From the NCBI RefSeq assembly GCF_026210795.1, contig NC_089444.1, positions 3,772,501 to 3,836,500 on the forward strand: a stretch of DNA of 64,000 nucleotides. Reading direction: 5' to 3'. A program made the position numbers and the translations under genes. Below are positions 60,606-64,000 of this stretch, piece after piece. The stretch's first letter is position 1. Each line of letters opens with the position of its first letter. This DNA comes from Rhizophagus irregularis (taxonomy: Eukaryota > Glomeromycota > Glomeromycetes > Glomerales > Glomeraceae). The notes beneath the pieces are model-generated. The model saw nothing but the letters and a program-made list of their open reading frames with translations. It did not search any database and was not told where the DNA came from.

Positions 60606-63052
60606 TATTTAATGTCATAGTTGCTAGTTTCTATGTATATTATCTGGATCGAAACGAAATTGATAGTCACATGATGATTTACGGTTGTCACGTCGTGTCA
60701 GCGCACTTAAAAAACAATTTTTCGTATTGCTACAATAGATAGTAATTACAGTATTCACATTGTTTTATCACGGAGAAACATATTTCTAAGCCCTTTTATA
60801 ACATTTCTCTGATAAAAATATTTAAATACTAATTAAAGAAATATTTTTTTTTTTAATAAAAAATGATAATAGATAAAAGTTGCCAAAGTATAATAGTACA
60901 TATTCACATTTTCTAATGGTTTTGACGTAAATTAATTAAATTTTTGAGCATTAATAAAATAAAAAAATTAGACATTACGTGTTATTGTCAAAGTTGAATT
61001 ATTCATATAAAAATTTTCATTCGATCACGCCTAATAGATTTGATGGTTATTTTCACGAATATTTCACGTGATTTCATGTCATTCTAAGATGAGTAGAACC
61101 AAAAACTTTTTAACGACTTTAATGTTAACTGATTTTAGTCAATTAAGGTTTTTTTATTTCTGAACGGTGTATAATGAGAAATAATGTTTAATAAGCTTGA
61201 CGAAAGTAAAACTGTAAGTAACATATGTACTGTACTATATATACAAAGCATCAGAATCTATCCAATTAAAAAAAAATTGTCATATTTAGATTACCATGTA
61301 TAAATAATTTGAATTGTGTAACATTGAAAAGTGTGCGTCCGATCTATTTCGTATTTATCATCATATCATAATTAAGGAAATTTGATTGACCTTCCTGAAT
61401 CCTGACTACGAAACCTATCTTAAACTAATACATTTTCAAGATAATTAAAATTTTAACTGGATTTTTTTTTATTCTGATGGATTAATACTAACAAAAAAAG
61501 TATAATTTTTCTTATTAATTGCATTTTATTTGCGGTCATTTCTCTCTTAATTACCATGACTAATCATTTCTATAATAATAATTTTTTTTTTATTTTTCAG
61601 TTTTTACCATAAAGACCTAAACTACCTTTTTAGTCTTTCATTATTGTTTATATTTTTATTGGATTTTTTTAGGGATTTTTTTAATCTGAATTTATCAAAA
61701 TTTTTGGAATTTTTTTTAACCCAAAAAGCATTGTTAATTCTTTTTTGGTTTGGGTCAAGACTATAATCAGATTAGAACTATGTCCTACGGCTTTTTAAGG
61801 TTTAGAGATTTTTTTTTGTCAATGGATATTGTTTCCGACTAATAAATTCGCATGAAATTTTTTTTTTTTGATATTAACGAATTTTTTTTTATTGTAAGAT
61901 TGTTTTTAATTATATAGATACATAATAAATCTATATAACTAAAAATCTATATAACTGAAACTACTTAATTATATATGAATATTTATAACAATAAAAAAAT
62001 AAATAACCAGTTACTATTACCATTTCTAATTTTAAGATATTGCCTCACATGGAAATACTGAGAATAGAAATGAATATGTGGTTTATAGTCATTATTAACC
62101 TGTTTATAAACAAAATTTAAATGTTTATTTATACCATTTTTTCTGTAATCTCATTTTTATCTAATAAAATAAATTAATTTTTTATCCTTTAAAAAAATTA
62201 AAAAGTCAAAAGGGTCAATCAAAGAAATATTTATTAATAATGAAGTATATTGCTTCAAAACTATGTGAAAGAAAATTTAATAAATCTTACACAGTATGAT
62301 AAATAACACCAATTGACTTTGTGATATATCACATGATGAAGGAATTATGCATCATGGTCTAATTGTTTCCATATTTTTTTATGATCTGGAATTAATATTC
62401 CTAAATCCTAATACATCTAATAGTTGCGTGACTTGGTTGGAGCAATTACACTTCTAATACATAATTTTTCAAAAATGGCGTGGAAAATTTTTTAAATGGT
62501 TTGATCATTTCCACATTAAACAATTTTTATGATCCAATGATTAATTTAATGAAATGATTATTAATCACATTACCATATTAAGTTTACAAAAAAAAATTAA
62601 CTGGTTTCTTTTGATTTTAAACATATATAAAACAGGACTCCAGAGATCTGAACAATATATAAAAGATATAAAGTAAATAATGAAAATATAAAAATTCACA
62701 CAACAAAATTCATATAAATATTAGTAAAAAAAATTATCTTTTTCTATAACAAAATTCATATAAATATCTCATTTTTTCACATCCATATCAGAAACTTTTA
62801 TATCAACAACTTTACAAAGCTTTTATTTGGGTTTTTATTTCTGATAGTGTTGTTTTAATAATAATTCTTTTTTTATCATAAGTTGATTCCACGATTATTT
62901 TATATTTTTTGGTAAATTCATTCATTTATTTAAAGTACTGAAATTTTCTGACTTTAACTACAGAACATAATTCAAATTAATATGGATGTGAAAAGATGTG
63001 ACAATATGAAGGAAAAATTAGAGAGGACTGGATCTACCAAAAATATTAGAAA
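60606..63052. other. Gene-free AT-rich region
   Basis: No gene is supported. 61560-61930 is rich in T-runs. ACGTGATT-type words recur. The 67-codon frame at 60539-60742 straddles the LTR end and is accidental. Confidence 0.5.
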
Positions 63053-63452
63053 ATGTTCATCTGTTTATTAGAAACAGACACCTATGATTTGAGAGCAAGT
63101 GGTGACATAGTCTGCTCAAATGAGCGCAATGTAGCAGCAACAGTAATAAACAAAATTAATAAAGATAAACGAAATAATGGCAAGAACTGGCAAGACTTTG
63201 TTAAATGAAAAAGTGAGAAACCAAATTAATTCATTTTATAAGAGAAATAACAAGTATGAAGAAAATAATGAAGATAACCCAAAATCAGAATTACAACTTC
63301 AGATAGAAAAATTAGTGATAAACTGTTATCAAAAAAGTCAAGAACTCAATAATGACTGTTACATGTATGAGATGAGTCCTAGTATAGTAAATGTCTTATT
63401 ATTATTTAAAAAGTTTCAACAAATAGGTGTTATTGCATACCACAATAAATGA
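63053..63452 (+). pseudogene. Decayed hypothetical gene in two overlapping frames
   Basis: Frame 1 (63053-63208) gives 51 residues including V-C-S-N-E-R-N-V-A-A-T-V-I-N-K-I-N-K-D-K. Frame 2 (63177-63452) gives a 91-residue helical, Lys- and Asn-rich stretch. Both look like real protein and overlap by 32 bp, suggesting one gene with a frame change. A further Lys-rich coiled-coil-like frame at 63647-63904 may be its continuation. I do not recognise the family. Confidence 0.35.
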
Positions 63453-63835
63453 AATAATGGAAAATTATATTATTGATGGACCAACAAATAATAAATTTAT
63501 AAGATTCAATAAATCAATAAAAATTTTGAGAAGAAGTTAAAGAATTTAGGAATTTGATGAATTAAAGAACAACAGAAATTAATTATTAAAAAACTAGAAA
63601 TAGAAACAAATATAAAGATTTACAGAATCAATATAATGATGTAAAGTTGTCAATGGATAAACTATCCTTTGACAAAAAATCCAAATTAAAGAAAGAGGTT
63701 AAAACTTTACAAGAAACTGTTTTAACTCAAAATTTCCAGATTAAAAGTTTAAAAATAGAATTCAAAATTGAGAAATTATGTATTCAATTTGCAAATCAAT
63801 TTTTAAAAATACCTTCAGATAGAAAGGATCAATTT

Positions 63836-64000
63836 TTAAATATAGATTTTGGCTCCATGGAAACCATCTGTTCTGCCTGTTTTTTTATATCTTTTACAAA
63901 TTGAATCTAGGAGTTGACGTTCTAACACTTTGTCTATATCAGAATCGGAATTATCCCAAATTTCAATTTCTGCTGCTGCTTCTTCACTTCCACTTTCTCT
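63836..64000 (-). CDS. Partial acidic ORF running off the window edge
   Basis: A minus-strand frame open from the window end to the stop at 63836-63838. It encodes about 54 residues with an acidic Ser/Glu/Asp-rich start (S-G-S-E-E-A-A-A-E-I, W-D-N-S-D-S-D-I-D) and then L-E-R-Q-L-L-D-S-I. The composition is far from the AT-rich flank. Only the C-terminus is inside the window, so the gene cannot be named. It overlaps the plus-strand frame at 63647-63904, and one of the two is spurious. Confidence 0.35.
   Translation of the reverse strand, partial: RESGSEEAAAEIEIWDNSDSDIDKVLERQLLDSICKRYKKTGRTDGFHGAKIYI

Overview
The window looks like a chromosomal segment of an arbuscular mycorrhizal fungus close to Rhizophagus (Glomeromycotina). 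The evidence is the very AT-rich intergenic DNA, short GT-AG introns of about 65-100 bp, and a gene content of expanded signalling and degradation families: kinase-like genes with the N-terminal signature N-W-x-S-G-N-x-x-x-D-x-F-I-Q, Sel1 repeats, F-box proteins, BTB-TLDc and a Crinkler-like ATPase. Heavy transposon load fits as well. The species assignment is inference from family content; no search was run.

Layout. Positions 1-11,800 hold no intact gene: a hAT-type MITE with an 8-bp target duplication (2509-3161), a second hAT end, F-box gene scraps, a multiply frameshifted Crinkler/RHS-like pseudogene (7140-8541), two TIR elements and an unidentified decayed gene. Positions 11,802-20,583 (minus) hold the most striking object: a single predicted 18-exon kinase gene of about 2,499 codons. 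Seventeen consecutive exons each encode a kinase N-lobe module, all introns are phase 0, and only the last module plus exon 18 gives a complete kinase. Positions 22,215-44,411 hold an intact F-box gene, a Sel1-kinase fusion with 13 near-identical Sel1 repeats, a frameshifted Sel1 gene, a frameshifted F-box gene, a second hAT MITE with an 8-bp TSD, a pogo/Tigger remnant, a broken BTB-TLDc gene and a small six-exon kinase.

Positions 45,693-60,601 are one nested transposon complex. A minus-strand Ty3/gypsy LTR element (642-bp LTRs, ATAG target duplication, gag, pol and an extra 3' ORF) carries a 7,453-bp non-coding CACTA-like element in its 3' LTR. The CACTA-like element has long TIRs beginning CACTGG, a 3-bp TAT duplication and several satellite arrays. 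Removing it restores an LTR of exactly 642 bp. The gag-pol junction carries a TTTAAAC slippery heptamer directly before the gag stop. The end of the window is AT-rich with decayed hypothetical ORFs and a partial ORF at the edge.

The intact genes point to cytosolic signalling (three tyrosine-kinase-like kinases) and ubiquitin-ligase substrate selection (F-box). The three kinases share one intron position, just after the alphaC glutamate. That shared phase-0 boundary explains how the exon array could expand without breaking the reading frame.
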